From NCBI RefSeq assembly GCF_036345155.1, contig NZ_CP107772.1:9300001-9364000 (forward strand): a stretch of 64,000 nucleotides of DNA. The letters are read 5' to 3'. The notes beneath the pieces were generated by a model. It was not told where the DNA came from. It saw nothing but the letters and a program-made list of their open reading frames with translations, and did no database searches. Source of the stretch: Streptomyces sp. NBC_00582 (lineage in GTDB: Bacteria; Actinomycetota; Actinomycetes; Streptomycetales; Streptomycetaceae). This document shows positions 1 to 7,490 of this stretch, piece by piece; position 1 is the first letter of the stretch; each line of letters starts with the position of its first letter. Made by a program: the position numbers and the translations under genes.

Positions 1-1
1 C

Positions 2-982
2 CGCACCCGGCGCTCCCGGCAGATGCTGTTCGGGCTGATCAACCGGCCCGAGTTCGATCAGCAGCTCGTCGAACACGCCCAGAAGGCGGGCGCCGAGCTG
101 CGTACGGGCGTCACGGTCACCCGCGTCGAACAGCACGGCTCGGCGGTGCCCGACCGGCGCACCGTCGCGATCGTCCTCCAGGGCGGCGAGACCGTCCTGG
201 CGCGCGCGGTGGTCGGCGCGGACGGCAGCGCCAGCCGCATAGGGGCGCATGTCGGTGTGAAGCTCGACCAGGTCGACCTCGGCCTGGAGGCCGAGATCCC
301 GGTGCCGGACACGGTCGCCGAGGACTGGAAGGGCCGCGTCCTCATCGACTGGGGTCCGATGCCCGGCAGCTACGGCTGGGTGTTCCCCAAGGGCGACACG
401 CTGACGGTCGGCGTGATCTCCGCGCGCGGCGAGGGCGCCGCCACCAAGCGGTATCTGGAGGACTTCATCGGACGGCTCGGCCTCGCCGGCTTCGAACCGA
501 GCATCTCCTCCGGCCATCTCACCCGCTGCCGCGCTGACGACTCGCCGCTCTCCCGGGGGCGGGTGCTGGTCTGCGGTGACGCGGCGGGGCTGCTGGAGCC
601 CTGGACCCGCGAGGGCATCTCCTTCGCGCTGCGCTCGGGCCGGCTCGCGGGCGAGTGGGCCGTGCGCATCGCGGAGGCGCACGACGCGGTGGACACCCGC
701 CGCCAGGCCCTGAACTACGCGTTCGCGATCAAGGCGGGCCTGGGGGTGGAGATGGCCGTCGGCAAGCGGATGCTGGCCGCCTTCGAGCGCCGCCCTGGGC
801 TGTTCCACGCGGCCCTCACCGGTTTCCGCCCGGCCTGGCGCGCGTTCACCGACATCACCCGTGGCCGTACGACCCTCGGCGAGCTCGTCCGTGCGCATCC
901 GATGGCCCAGCGCGCGCTGACCCTGATGGACCGCCGGCCGGAGCCGGTCGCGCCGGCGGCCGAGGAGACCGAGGACTCCTGA
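2..982 (+). CDS. Geranylgeranyl-reductase-family FAD oxidoreductase (5' end missing)
   Basis: The frame is open to the left edge of the window, so this is only the C-terminal ~325 residues of a flavoprotein of about 400 residues. The visible part carries the second FAD motif, CGDAAGLLEPWTREGIS, followed by an aliphatic helix (SFALRSGRLAGEWA). This is the signature of the geranylgeranyl reductase / digeranylglycerophospholipid reductase branch of the p-hydroxybenzoate hydroxylase fold. Members reduce isoprenoid double bonds, for example in menaquinone side chains, or act as general NAD(P)H/FAD oxidoreductases. The N-terminal GxGxxG that would prove FAD binding lies outside the window. The substrate cannot be told from sequence. 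The stop is 27 bp from the stop of the next, convergent gene. Confidence 0.85.
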   Translation, partial: RTRRSRQMLFGLINRPEFDQQLVEHAQKAGAELRTGVTVTRVEQHGSAVPDRRTVAIVLQGGETVLARAVVGADGSASRIGAHVGVKLDQVDLGLEAEIPVPDTVAEDWKGRVLIDWGPMPGSYGWVFPKGDTLTVGVISARGEGAATKRYLEDFIGRLGLAGFEPSISSGHLTRCRADDSPLSRGRVLVCGDAAGLLEPWTREGISFALRSGRLAGEWAVRIAEAHDAVDTRRQALNYAFAIKAGLGVEMAVGKRMLAAFERRPGLFHAALTGFRPAWRAFTDITRGRTTLGELVRAHPMAQRALTLMDRRPEPVAPAAEETEDS

Positions 983-1009
983 GCCGGGAGTTTCCCGGGA
1001 GCGGGGCGG

Positions 1010-1462
1010 TCAGCCCTCGACCGTGATCCGGAACACCGGGTGGTCGGGGGCCGCCGCCCTGAGCTCCTCGTCCGACGACTTCGCCGTGACCCCGTTGAAG
1101 TACTGGTTGACCTCCCAGCCCCACTTCTCGAGGTAGGTCCGCAGGATTGGGAGCTTCTCCTCGTCGGGAAGCTCCACCGCGGTGAACGTCCGCACCTTGC
1201 GGCCCACCCGCAGCTCCCCGCCGCCGGCCGCCCGCATGTTGCGCACCCACTGGGAGTGCCCGCGCGCCGAGACCAGGAACCGCGCGCCCTCGTACGTGTG
1301 CGGGTTGACCGGGATGCGCTGCATCTGCCCGCTCCTGCGGCCCCGCACGGACATCTCCGCCGAGCCCATGAGGCTCACCCCGTGCCGGGCCAGCCAGCCG
1401 ACGAGGCTGTTGAACCGGACGTTGAGCGGGCTGCCCTTGAGGTAGTACGGCTGCGACGACAT
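1010..1462 (-). CDS. F420 (deazaflavin)-dependent oxidoreductase, Ddn/nitroreductase family
   Basis: A 150-residue single-domain protein. The N-terminal amphipathic segment, the GRRSGQMQRIPVNPHTYEGA strand region and the motif SARGHSQWVRNMRAAGGGEL are typical of the deazaflavin-dependent nitroreductase family (DUF385/PF04075; Mycobacterium Ddn). These enzymes use reduced F420 to reduce quinones or nitro compounds. It is transcribed away from a TetR gene, and the ~145-bp gap holds two copies of a palindrome, so it is the likely repressed target of that TetR. The natural substrate is unknown. Full length for the family. Confidence 0.85.
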   Translation of the reverse strand: MSSQPYYLKGSPLNVRFNSLVGWLARHGVSLMGSAEMSVRGRRSGQMQRIPVNPHTYEGARFLVSARGHSQWVRNMRAAGGGELRVGRKVRTFTAVELPDEEKLPILRTYLEKWGWEVNQYFNGVTAKSSDEELRAAAPDHPVFRITVEG

Positions 1463-1481
1463 GGTGACCCCCAGTCATTTG

Positions 1482-1496
1482 GAGAGCGGTGCTCTC
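1482..1496. promoter_or_regulatory. Palindromic operator 1 of the TetR/F420-oxidoreductase pair
   Basis: Perfect inverted repeat GAGAGC-GGT-GCTCTC, 20 bp upstream of the oxidoreductase start codon. Its form (6-bp arms, 3-bp centre) fits a TetR dimer. A second copy lies about 40 bp further on and a half site (GCTCTCGAA) follows. Assignment to the adjacent TetR is inferred from position. Confidence 0.65.
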
Positions 1497-1535
1497 GCTT
1501 GATTCGAGTGTGCCGGAGGCCGGTGTCCACATGCA

Positions 1536-1548
1536 AGAGCAGTGCTCT
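1536..1548. promoter_or_regulatory. Palindromic operator 2 of the TetR/F420-oxidoreductase pair
   Basis: Second copy of the same palindrome, AGAGC-AGT-GCTCT, followed by CGAAT. The half site GCTCTCGAAT recurs about 20 bp downstream. Two and a half sites between divergent genes suggest that the regulator controls both promoters, including its own. Confidence 0.6.
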
Positions 1549-1608
1549 CGAATTTTTGCGCCGCTCTCGAATGTGTGCACTGCTCCGCATCGTGGAAGAC
1601 TGGCCCCC

Positions 1609-2301
1609 ATGAGCAGCAACGCCGCCCAGGGGGCCCGCGCCCGTGCCCGGATCGAAGTCACCGCCGCCATCAAGGAGGAGGCGCGCAGACAACTGGCGGC
1701 CGAGGGCGCGGCCAAGCTCTCGCTGCGGGCCGTGGCCCGTGAGCTGGGCATGGTCTCCTCCGCGCTGTACCGGTACTTCCCGAGCCGCGACGACCTGCTC
1801 ACCGCCCTCATCATCGACGCGTACGACTCCCTGGGCGAGCGGGCGGAAGCGGCCCACGCCGCCGTCGCCGGGGCGGAGCCGGTCCGGCGCTGGGTCGCGG
1901 TGTGCGAGGCGGTGCGCGGCTGGGCGCAGACGCATCCGCACGAGTACGCGTTGATCTACGGCTCGCCCGTCCCCGGCTACAGCGCGCCGCAGACCACCGT
2001 GCCGGCCGCGTCACGCGTCGGCCTTCTCCTCATCGGCATCGTCCGGGAGGCGCATCGGACGCAGGTCCTGGAGGTGCCGCTGCTGACGGACGAACTCGTC
2101 CCGGAGGCCGTACGCATGGCGGGCGACCTCGCCCCCGACCTGCCGCCGGGAGCGGTCGCGGCGCTGGTCGCGGCCTGGGCGCAGATCTACGGACTGGTCG
2201 GCTTCGAACTGTTCGGCCAGTTCAACCGCGTGGTCGAGGAGCGCGAGCCGTTCTTCCGACACGCGGTGACGCGGCTGGCGCAGGGGGTGGGGCTGCGCTG
2301 A
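1609..2301 (+). CDS. TetR/AcrR-family transcriptional regulator
   Basis: 230 residues from the ATG reading MSSNAAQGARARAR. The frame stays open upstream to 1489, but that would place the start inside the operators. Residues ~10-60 form the TetR helix-turn-helix (LSLRAVARELGMVSSALYRYFPSRDDLL). The C-terminal half, with WAQTHPHEYALIYGSPVPGY and WAQIYGLVGFELFGQF, matches the TetR C-terminal domain often called WHG/TetR_C_33. It is divergent from the F420-dependent oxidoreductase gene with palindromic operators between, which predicts autoregulation and repression of that gene. The ligand is unknown. Confidence 0.9.
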   Translation: MSSNAAQGARARARIEVTAAIKEEARRQLAAEGAAKLSLRAVARELGMVSSALYRYFPSRDDLLTALIIDAYDSLGERAEAAHAAVAGAEPVRRWVAVCEAVRGWAQTHPHEYALIYGSPVPGYSAPQTTVPAASRVGLLLIGIVREAHRTQVLEVPLLTDELVPEAVRMAGDLAPDLPPGAVAALVAAWAQIYGLVGFELFGQFNRVVEEREPFFRHAVTRLAQGVGLR

Positions 2302-2326
2302 GCCGCTCGGGAGGGCGGACCGCGCG

Positions 2327-2854
2327 TCAGGGGGTGCGGTCGCGCCTGCGTCCGCCCGGCGGGCCAGGGTGCTCGGTGAGGTCCGTGAAGTCCCGGACGA
2401 AACGGGTCAGCAGCAGGGCCAGGGCGGCGCGGTCCTCCGCCGGCCAGTCGGCGACCGTCTCGGTGACCACGCGGTGCCGGAAGTCGTGGATGCGGGCGAG
2501 GGCGGTCCGTCCATCGGCCGTGAGGGTGAGCAGGGACCGGCGCCCGTCGCGCTGATCGGCCTCGCGGCGCACCAGCCCGGCCCCCAGTGCCTGTGCGGCC
2601 AGCCGGCTGGCACGGGGCTGGTCGACGCCGAGCGCGGCCGCCGCCTCGGTCACCGTCAGGGTCTCGCCCCGTTCCGTCGCGGACTCGACCGCGTCCAGCA
2701 GATCGAAGACCCCGTCGGGGAGCGCGGCGTGCTCACCGACGCGCTCCCCGCGCCGCTCCGAGAGCCGGGCCAGATTCCGGCGCCGCTGCGCCCGGCGCAG
2801 GGCGACGAGCGCCCGCTCGATCGACGCGGAGTCCGTATCCCGCTTGCCACCCAT
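2327..2854 (-). CDS. MarR-family winged-helix regulator
   Basis: 175 residues from the ATG preceded by an AGGGG sequence; in-frame upstream starts lack a ribosome-binding site. The core (LTVTEAAAALGVDQPRASRLAAQALGAGLVRREADQRDGRR) is a MarR winged helix with the wing DQRDGRRS. The N-terminus is rich in Arg and Glu. It is divergent from a second small MarR-like gene. The short gap contains an imperfect palindrome (TAGTCGAAGACAACTA) that could be a shared operator. No efflux pump or enzyme is adjacent, so its target outside the pair is unknown. Confidence 0.85.
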   Translation of the reverse strand: MGGKRDTDSASIERALVALRRAQRRRNLARLSERRGERVGEHAALPDGVFDLLDAVESATERGETLTVTEAAAALGVDQPRASRLAAQALGAGLVRREADQRDGRRSLLTLTADGRTALARIHDFRHRVVTETVADWPAEDRAALALLLTRFVRDFTDLTEHPGPPGGRRRDRTP

Positions 2855-2925
2855 GTCCCGCCCCTGCATAGTCGAAGACAACTACATGTCACCTTACATG
2901 CTTCTCTTCCGTGCAGGAGGCCCCG

Positions 2926-3360
2926 ATGTCGGCACCGGCCCGTCCTCTCGGCTACTGGCTCAAACACCTCGACAACCTTCTGGAACGGCATGTCGAGACC
3001 ACCCTCGCCGGTCTCGGCGTCAGCCGTCGTGAGTGGCAGGTGCTCAACGCGCTCGCCGACGGCGGACGGGTCCGCCGCGCAGGGCTCGTCGACGCCCTCG
3101 CCCCGTTCTGGACGGAGGACGGCCCGACCCTCGACGAGGTGCTGGGGCGGCTCACCGCCCGGGAGTGGCTCCTGCCCGCCTCGGACGAGGGTCTCGCCCT
3201 GACGGAGGCGGGTCGCGCGGCGCACACGGAGGTGCGGGTCCGGGTCGAGAGCACCCGCGCCACCGTCCTCACGGGTCTGACCGGTGAGCAGTACACCGAG
3301 ACGGTGCGCGTGCTGTCCGTGATGGCGGGGAACGTGGAGGCGGCGCTCGCGGCCCGCTGA
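2926..3360 (+). CDS. MarR-like winged-helix protein
   Basis: 144 residues. The start is the ATG (MSAPARPLGYWLKHLD) placed 5 nt after a strong AGGAGG; the upstream GTG at 2911 overlaps that ribosome-binding site. The fold is MarR-like: helix-rich N-terminus, wHTH around residues 30-90 (GVSRREWQVLNALADG, LVDALAPFWTEDGPTLDEVLGRLTAREWL) and a long C-terminal helix. The recognition region is unusual for MarR and matches the short MarR-winged-helix proteins common in Streptomyces. It pairs divergently with another MarR gene. No ligand or target can be deduced. Confidence 0.75.
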   Translation: MSAPARPLGYWLKHLDNLLERHVETTLAGLGVSRREWQVLNALADGGRVRRAGLVDALAPFWTEDGPTLDEVLGRLTAREWLLPASDEGLALTEAGRAAHTEVRVRVESTRATVLTGLTGEQYTETVRVLSVMAGNVEAALAAR

Positions 3361-3363
3361 AGA

Positions 3364-3402
3364 GGCCGTGCGTGAAGGGGCCGTGCGTGAAGGGGCCGTG
3401 CG
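3364..3402. repeat. 15-bp tandem repeat, about 2.6 copies
   Basis: GGCCGTGCGTGAAGG is repeated twice exactly and continued by a third partial copy just after the stop codon of the MarR-like gene. It lies in the leader of the histidine kinase gene. It is too short and too few to be a CRISPR array; replication slippage is the simplest explanation. Confidence 0.8.
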
Positions 3403-3511
3403 CGCGGGCATCGGGTCGACCGGGTCGGCCGGGCCTACTTCCAGGGGAGTACGGGCGATCACCTCGCCCGGCGGACGTCCGGTCCGGGCGGTGACGTCTA
3501 GCGTGGCGGAC

Positions 3512-4708
3512 ATGGACGCAGAGCAGGCGCACGGGCCCGGTGGCCCGCGGTGGTGGCGCGGGCGGGGGACACCGTGGCGGTCCACCCTGCTGCTGACCGT
3601 CTTCGTCTTCGTCGGGTCGGCCTTCGCCGCCCGTATGCAGCAGGGCGAGCGGGCCGAGCTGGACCTCTTCGCCCGGGTCCTGCTGTTGGTCGCCTGCGCG
3701 CTCCTGCTGTGGCGGCGACGGTATCCGGTGGCCGTCGTGTTCGGCACGGCCGTCGCGGTCGCGCTCTATCTGGGGGCGGGCTATCCGTACGGGCCGGTCT
3801 TCCTCACGGTCGCCGTGGCCTGCTTCTCCGCCGTCGTCGCCGGGCACCGCCGGGCCGCCTGGACCGCGCTCGGGCTGCTGTGCGCCGTCCATCTGCTGGT
3901 CGCGTACTGGCTGTACCGATGGCTGCCGCCGTCCGGGGACGCGCCGGCGTCCCTCGGTCAGGAGCTCGTGGTCGCCGGCTGGGTCGTCGCCATCGTGGCG
4001 CTCGCGGAACTCGCCCGGTCCCGTCGCGAGCAGTGGGCGCGGGAGCGGGCCGAGCGCGCGCAGGCCGCCCGGCGCCGGGCCGACGAGGAACGGCTGCGGA
4101 TCGCCCGCGAACTGCACGACGTCCTCGCGCACAGCCTCTCCGTCATCAACGTCCAGGCGGGCGTCGGCCTCGCCCTCCTCGACGCCGACCCGGAACAGGC
4201 GCGCACCGCGCTCACCACCATCAAGTCCGCCAGCAAGGAGGCGCTCGGCGAGGTGCGCCAGGTGCTCGACTCCCTCCGTACGCCGGGAGACGCGCCGCGC
4301 ACCCCCGCGCCCGGTCTGGACCGGCTTCCCGAACTGGTCGAGCAGGCGGCCCGCGCGGGCCTCACGGTCGAGGTGGCGGGGGAGCCGCCCCGGCTGTCGC
4401 CCGGCACCGACCTCGCCGCCTTCCGTATCGTCCAGGAGGCCCTCACCAATGTCGTACGGCACTCCGGTTCGCGGCACGCGCGCGTACGGATCGACGAGGA
4501 GCGGGGGACGCTACGGCTGCGGATCGACGACGACGGGCCGGCGACCGGTGCGGACGCGGGCGGCGGCGGCAACGGTCTGGCCGGGATGCGGGAACGGGCG
4601 GCTGCGCTGGGTGGCACGATCGAGGCGGGGCCGCGGGCCGACGGAGGTTTCCGGGTGCTCGCCGTACTGCCGGTGAAGGCGACCGCCGAGGGTGGGGAGG
4701 ACCAGTGA
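3512..4708 (+). CDS. NarL-type sensor histidine kinase
   Basis: 398 residues from ATG (MDAEQAHGPGG). The first ~190 residues contain several hydrophobic helices, with no large extracellular sensor, followed by a basic coiled linker (ARSRREQWARERAERAQ). The dimerisation/phosphoacceptor box ARELHDVLAHSLSVI carries the conserved His of the HisKA_3 class. The ATPase domain ends the protein with an N-box-like FRIVQEALTNVVRHSG and the G-box GGGNGLAGMRERAAALGG. It overlaps the downstream response regulator by 4 bp, so the two are translationally coupled. Membrane-localised; signal unknown, possibly cell-envelope stress as in other intramembrane-sensing kinases. Confidence 0.95.
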   Translation: MDAEQAHGPGGPRWWRGRGTPWRSTLLLTVFVFVGSAFAARMQQGERAELDLFARVLLLVACALLLWRRRYPVAVVFGTAVAVALYLGAGYPYGPVFLTVAVACFSAVVAGHRRAAWTALGLLCAVHLLVAYWLYRWLPPSGDAPASLGQELVVAGWVVAIVALAELARSRREQWARERAERAQAARRRADEERLRIARELHDVLAHSLSVINVQAGVGLALLDADPEQARTALTTIKSASKEALGEVRQVLDSLRTPGDAPRTPAPGLDRLPELVEQAARAGLTVEVAGEPPRLSPGTDLAAFRIVQEALTNVVRHSGSRHARVRIDEERGTLRLRIDDDGPATGADAGGGGNGLAGMRERAAALGGTIEAGPRADGGFRVLAVLPVKATAEGGEDQ

Positions 4709-5370
4709 TCCGTGTGCTGCTCGCCGACGACCAGTCCCTGGTCAGGGCGGGATTCCGGGCGTTGCTCGACGCGCAGCCGGACATCGAGGTGTGCGGGGAG
4801 GCCGCCGACGGCGAGGAGGCGGTGCGCGGGGTCCGCGCGCTGCGTCCGGACGTCGTCCTGATGGACATCCGCATGCCGGTGCTGGACGGGCTGGCGGCCA
4901 CCCGCCGGATCACCGGGGACGCGGCGCTCGCCCAGGTCAGGGTGGTCATGCTGACCACGTTCGAGCTCGACGAGTACGTCTTCGAGGCGATCCGGTCCGG
5001 GGCCTCGGGCTTTCTGGTCAAGGACACCGAACCCGAGGAGCTCCTGCGTGCCGTACGGGCGGTGGTGGCCGGTGACGCGCTGCTCTCGCCCGGCGTGACG
5101 CGGCGGCTCATCGCCGAGTTCGCCGCCCGCTCCAAGGAGCCCGCCGCGGCGGACGAGTTGAGCCGCCTCACGGAACGCGAACGGGAGGTGATGGCCCTGG
5201 TCGGCATCGGCCTGTCCAACGAGGAGATCGCCCGCCGCCTGGTCGTCAGCCCCCTCACCGCGAAGACCCACGTCAGCCGCACGATGGTCAAGTTGGGCGC
5301 CCGCGACCGCGCCCAACTGGTCGTCCTGGCCTACGAGTCGGGGCTGGTCCGCCCGGGCTGGCTGGGCTGA
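4705..5370 (+). CDS. NarL/FixJ-type response regulator
   Basis: 221 residues. The GTG start overlaps the kinase stop codon (GTGA). The receiver domain (residues ~1-120) has the acidic pair (LLADDQ), phospho-acceptor Asp in VVLMDIRMP and conserved Lys in FLVKDTEP. The C-terminal LuxR-type HTH (LTEREREVMALVGIGLSNEEIARRL...TAKTHVSRTMVKLG) binds DNA. It forms a cognate pair with the upstream kinase. The target genes are not evident from the neighbourhood. Confidence 0.95.
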   Translation: MIRVLLADDQSLVRAGFRALLDAQPDIEVCGEAADGEEAVRGVRALRPDVVLMDIRMPVLDGLAATRRITGDAALAQVRVVMLTTFELDEYVFEAIRSGASGFLVKDTEPEELLRAVRAVVAGDALLSPGVTRRLIAEFAARSKEPAAADELSRLTEREREVMALVGIGLSNEEIARRLVVSPLTAKTHVSRTMVKLGARDRAQLVVLAYESGLVRPGWLG

Positions 5371-5430
5371 CCGCCCACCACGGCGAAGCGCCGCGGCACA
5401 CGAACCAAACAGGCGTGGTGAACAGTGTGT

Positions 5431-5463
5431 GCGCCCGGCGGGGCAACCACCCCCGCCGGGCGC
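5431..5463. terminator. Strong hairpin terminator between convergent genes
   Basis: A perfect 13-bp stem (GCGCCCGGCGGGG) with a 7-nt loop lies between the response regulator stop and the stop of the convergent MFS gene. A short T-containing tract follows on the + side. Streptomyces terminators often lack a long U run. It probably serves both strands. Confidence 0.8.
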
Positions 5464-5481
5464 TTGCTTGTGGACGGCTCG

Positions 5482-6981
5482 CTAGTCGCGGACCGGTACG
5501 CGGTTCTCCTGGGGCTCTTCCGCCGTGGACCTCGCGACCACGACCGAGCCTCGGGTGTGGCGGGCGCGGAGGCCCGGGAGGGTGATCAGGAGGCCTGCGG
5601 CGGCGATGGCCGTCACGACCGCGAGGCCGGGGCGGTAGCTGTCGAGGACGGCCTGGGGAGTGGGGTCGGCCGGAGCGCCCGCGGTGACCACCGCCGTCAC
5701 CACGGCGAGGAAGATCGCACCGCCGACCTGCACGGAGGTGTTGAGCAGCCCCGAGACCATGCCCTGCTCATGGTCCGCCACACCGTTGGTGGCCTGGATG
5801 TTGAGCGAGGGGAAGACCAGGGCGCAGGCGGCGCCGATCAGCAGCATGGTCGGCAGGATCACGGCGGCGTAGACCGGATCGAGGTCCACCCGCAGGAACA
5901 GCGCGTATCCGGCGACCATGAGGGCGAAGCCGGCCGCGATCAGCCGCGGGGTGCCGAACCGGTCCACGATCGCCCCGACCCTGGTCGAGGACACCGCCAC
6001 CAGCGCACCCGCCGGCAGGAAGGCCAGGGCCGTGTGGAGGGCGGACCAGCCGAGCAGCGACTGCATGTAGAGGGTGGCGAGGAACTGGAAGCCGACGTAC
6101 GACCCGAAGAACGCCATCGCGCCGAGCTGGGCGCGGATCTGGCTGCCCGAACGCAGGACGCCGAGCCGGATCAGTGGTCCGGCGGAGCGCCGCTCCACTC
6201 GCACGAACACCGTCAGCAGGACGGCGACCGCGAGGAACGAGAGCAGGGTGCGCGCGGACGCCCAGCCGGCCTCCGGTGCCTGGACGACCGTGAACACCAG
6301 CAGCAGCATCGACAGCGTGCCGAGGACGGCGCCGGGGACGTCGTACCCGTTGTGCTCCCGTTCGCGCTCGCTGCGCGGCAGCAGCCGGAGCCCCGCGAGC
6401 AGCGCGATCAGGGCGATCGGCGCGGGCAGCAGCATGGTCAGGCGCCAACTGGCCTCCGTCAGCAGGCCGGAGAGGACCAGCCCCATGGAGAAGCCGGTGG
6501 CCGCGCAGGTGGTGTAGATGGACAGCGCCCGGTTGCGCAGCGGACCCTCGGGGAAGGTCGTCGTGATGATCGAGAGCCCGGCCGGTGCGGTGAACGCCGC
6601 GCTCAGCCCCTTGATGAAACGGCTGGCGATCAGCAGCGGACCCGAGTCGACGAGCCCGCCCAGCAGCGAGGCGAGCGCGAAGACGCCGAGGGCGACCAGG
6701 AAGACCTGGCGCCGGCCCAACAGGTCGGCGGTCCGGCCGCCGAGGAGCAGCAGTCCGCCGTAGCCGAGGATGTAGCCGCTGACGACCCATTGCAGGGTCG
6801 AGGTGGAAAGCCCCAGGTCGGAGCCTATGGACGGCAGTGCGACGCCGACCATCGACACATCCAGGGCGTCCAGGAACATCGCGGCGCACAGCACCAGCAG
6901 GGTGCCCCACAACCGGGCGGTCCAGCGCCCTTCGGACACGCCGGACACGCCGGAGGCGGGGGAGGTGAGCGGAGAGGTCAT
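5482..6981 (-). CDS. MFS drug-efflux transporter (DHA2-like)
   Basis: 499 residues with about 14 hydrophobic helices. It begins WGTLLVLCAAMFLDALDVSMVGVALPSIG, including the LD-D-S-V-ALP motif of the 14-TM drug:H+ antiporter family. The loop GGRTADLLGRRQVFL is motif A. The inner-membrane protein probably exports an antibiotic or toxic compound by proton antiport. It is divergent from a MarR regulator, with a 10-bp-arm inverted repeat in the gap, so MarR derepression by the exported drug is the expected control. Confidence 0.9.
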   Translation of the reverse strand: MTSPLTSPASGVSGVSEGRWTARLWGTLLVLCAAMFLDALDVSMVGVALPSIGSDLGLSTSTLQWVVSGYILGYGGLLLLGGRTADLLGRRQVFLVALGVFALASLLGGLVDSGPLLIASRFIKGLSAAFTAPAGLSIITTTFPEGPLRNRALSIYTTCAATGFSMGLVLSGLLTEASWRLTMLLPAPIALIALLAGLRLLPRSEREREHNGYDVPGAVLGTLSMLLLVFTVVQAPEAGWASARTLLSFLAVAVLLTVFVRVERRSAGPLIRLGVLRSGSQIRAQLGAMAFFGSYVGFQFLATLYMQSLLGWSALHTALAFLPAGALVAVSSTRVGAIVDRFGTPRLIAAGFALMVAGYALFLRVDLDPVYAAVILPTMLLIGAACALVFPSLNIQATNGVADHEQGMVSGLLNTSVQVGGAIFLAVVTAVVTAGAPADPTPQAVLDSYRPGLAVVTAIAAAGLLITLPGLRARHTRGSVVVARSTAEEPQENRVPVRD

Positions 6982-7004
6982 GACCAGGACAGTACATGCG
7001 CATG

Positions 7005-7028
7005 CATCAAATGCAAGCGCATTTAATG
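7005..7028. promoter_or_regulatory. MarR operator between MFS pump and MarR gene
   Basis: An inverted repeat with arms CATCAAATGC and GCATTTAATG (one mismatch) around a 4-nt centre. Further ATGC/GCAT words flank it on both sides (ATGCGCAT upstream, CCGATGCAAC downstream). The local AT-richness and position between the two start codons make it the likely binding site of the adjacent MarR protein. Confidence 0.65.
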
Positions 7029-7067
7029 CCGATGCAACAAAACCGTTTCTCTGCTACGGTGCGGGCC

Positions 7068-7490
7068 ATGGCGGCGAAGAACGGCGAGGTGGACAGAGCC
7101 GAGCGGGCGCTGGTCGAACAGTGGCGGGACATGCTGGCGCTGCACGCCCGGACCCAGTGCGAACTCGACCGGGCCCTGCACCGACACGGGCTGTGCGCCA
7201 GTGACTTCGAGGTGCTGGACGTGCTCGCCGAGTCGGCGGCGGACGTCACGTGCGGCTACCGCGTCCAGGAGATCGCCGAGCGTGTCCATCTCAGCCAGAG
7301 CGCCCTGTCCCGGCTGATCGCCCGCCTGGAGAAGGACGGTCTCGTCGAGCGCGGCCTGTGCGCCGAGGACCGCCGGGGCGTCCGCGTGGCGCTCACGGGC
7401 GAGGGGCGGGCGCTGCACGGGGATGTCCTGCCGGTGCAGCGAGCAGTGCTCACGCGGATGCTGGCGCAGCCGGACGTCAGCTCCAGGTGA
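7068..7490 (+). CDS. MarR-family repressor of the divergent MFS pump
   Basis: 140 residues from the ATG reading MAAKNGEVDRAERAL. The open frame reaches 6996, but those upstream ATGs lie in the palindromic operator. Winged helix: VQEIAERVHLSQSALSRLIARLEKDGLVERGLCAEDRRGVRVALTGEG, a textbook MarR core with the D-x-R wing. Two cysteines (HGLCASDFE, GLCAEDRR) might allow redox or thiol sensing, which is inference only. The last 14 bp overlap the 3' end of the convergent mycothiol-dependent isomerase-family gene. Confidence 0.9.
   Translation: MAAKNGEVDRAERALVEQWRDMLALHARTQCELDRALHRHGLCASDFEVLDVLAESAADVTCGYRVQEIAERVHLSQSALSRLIARLEKDGLVERGLCAEDRRGVRVALTGEGRALHGDVLPVQRAVLTRMLAQPDVSSR

Noticed and set aside
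1489-1608. Upstream start of the TetR gene at 1489
   Set aside because: It would place the N-terminus across the palindromic operators and adds residues with no TetR homology; ATG at 1609 starts the normal N-terminal arm.
3364-3402. Possible CRISPR array
   Set aside because: The unit is only 15 bp, directly tandem without spacers, fewer than three copies.
5425-7026. 533-codon plus-strand open frame over the MFS pump
   Set aside because: Gln/Gly/Arg/His composition with no motif; the minus strand encodes a clean 14-helix transporter.
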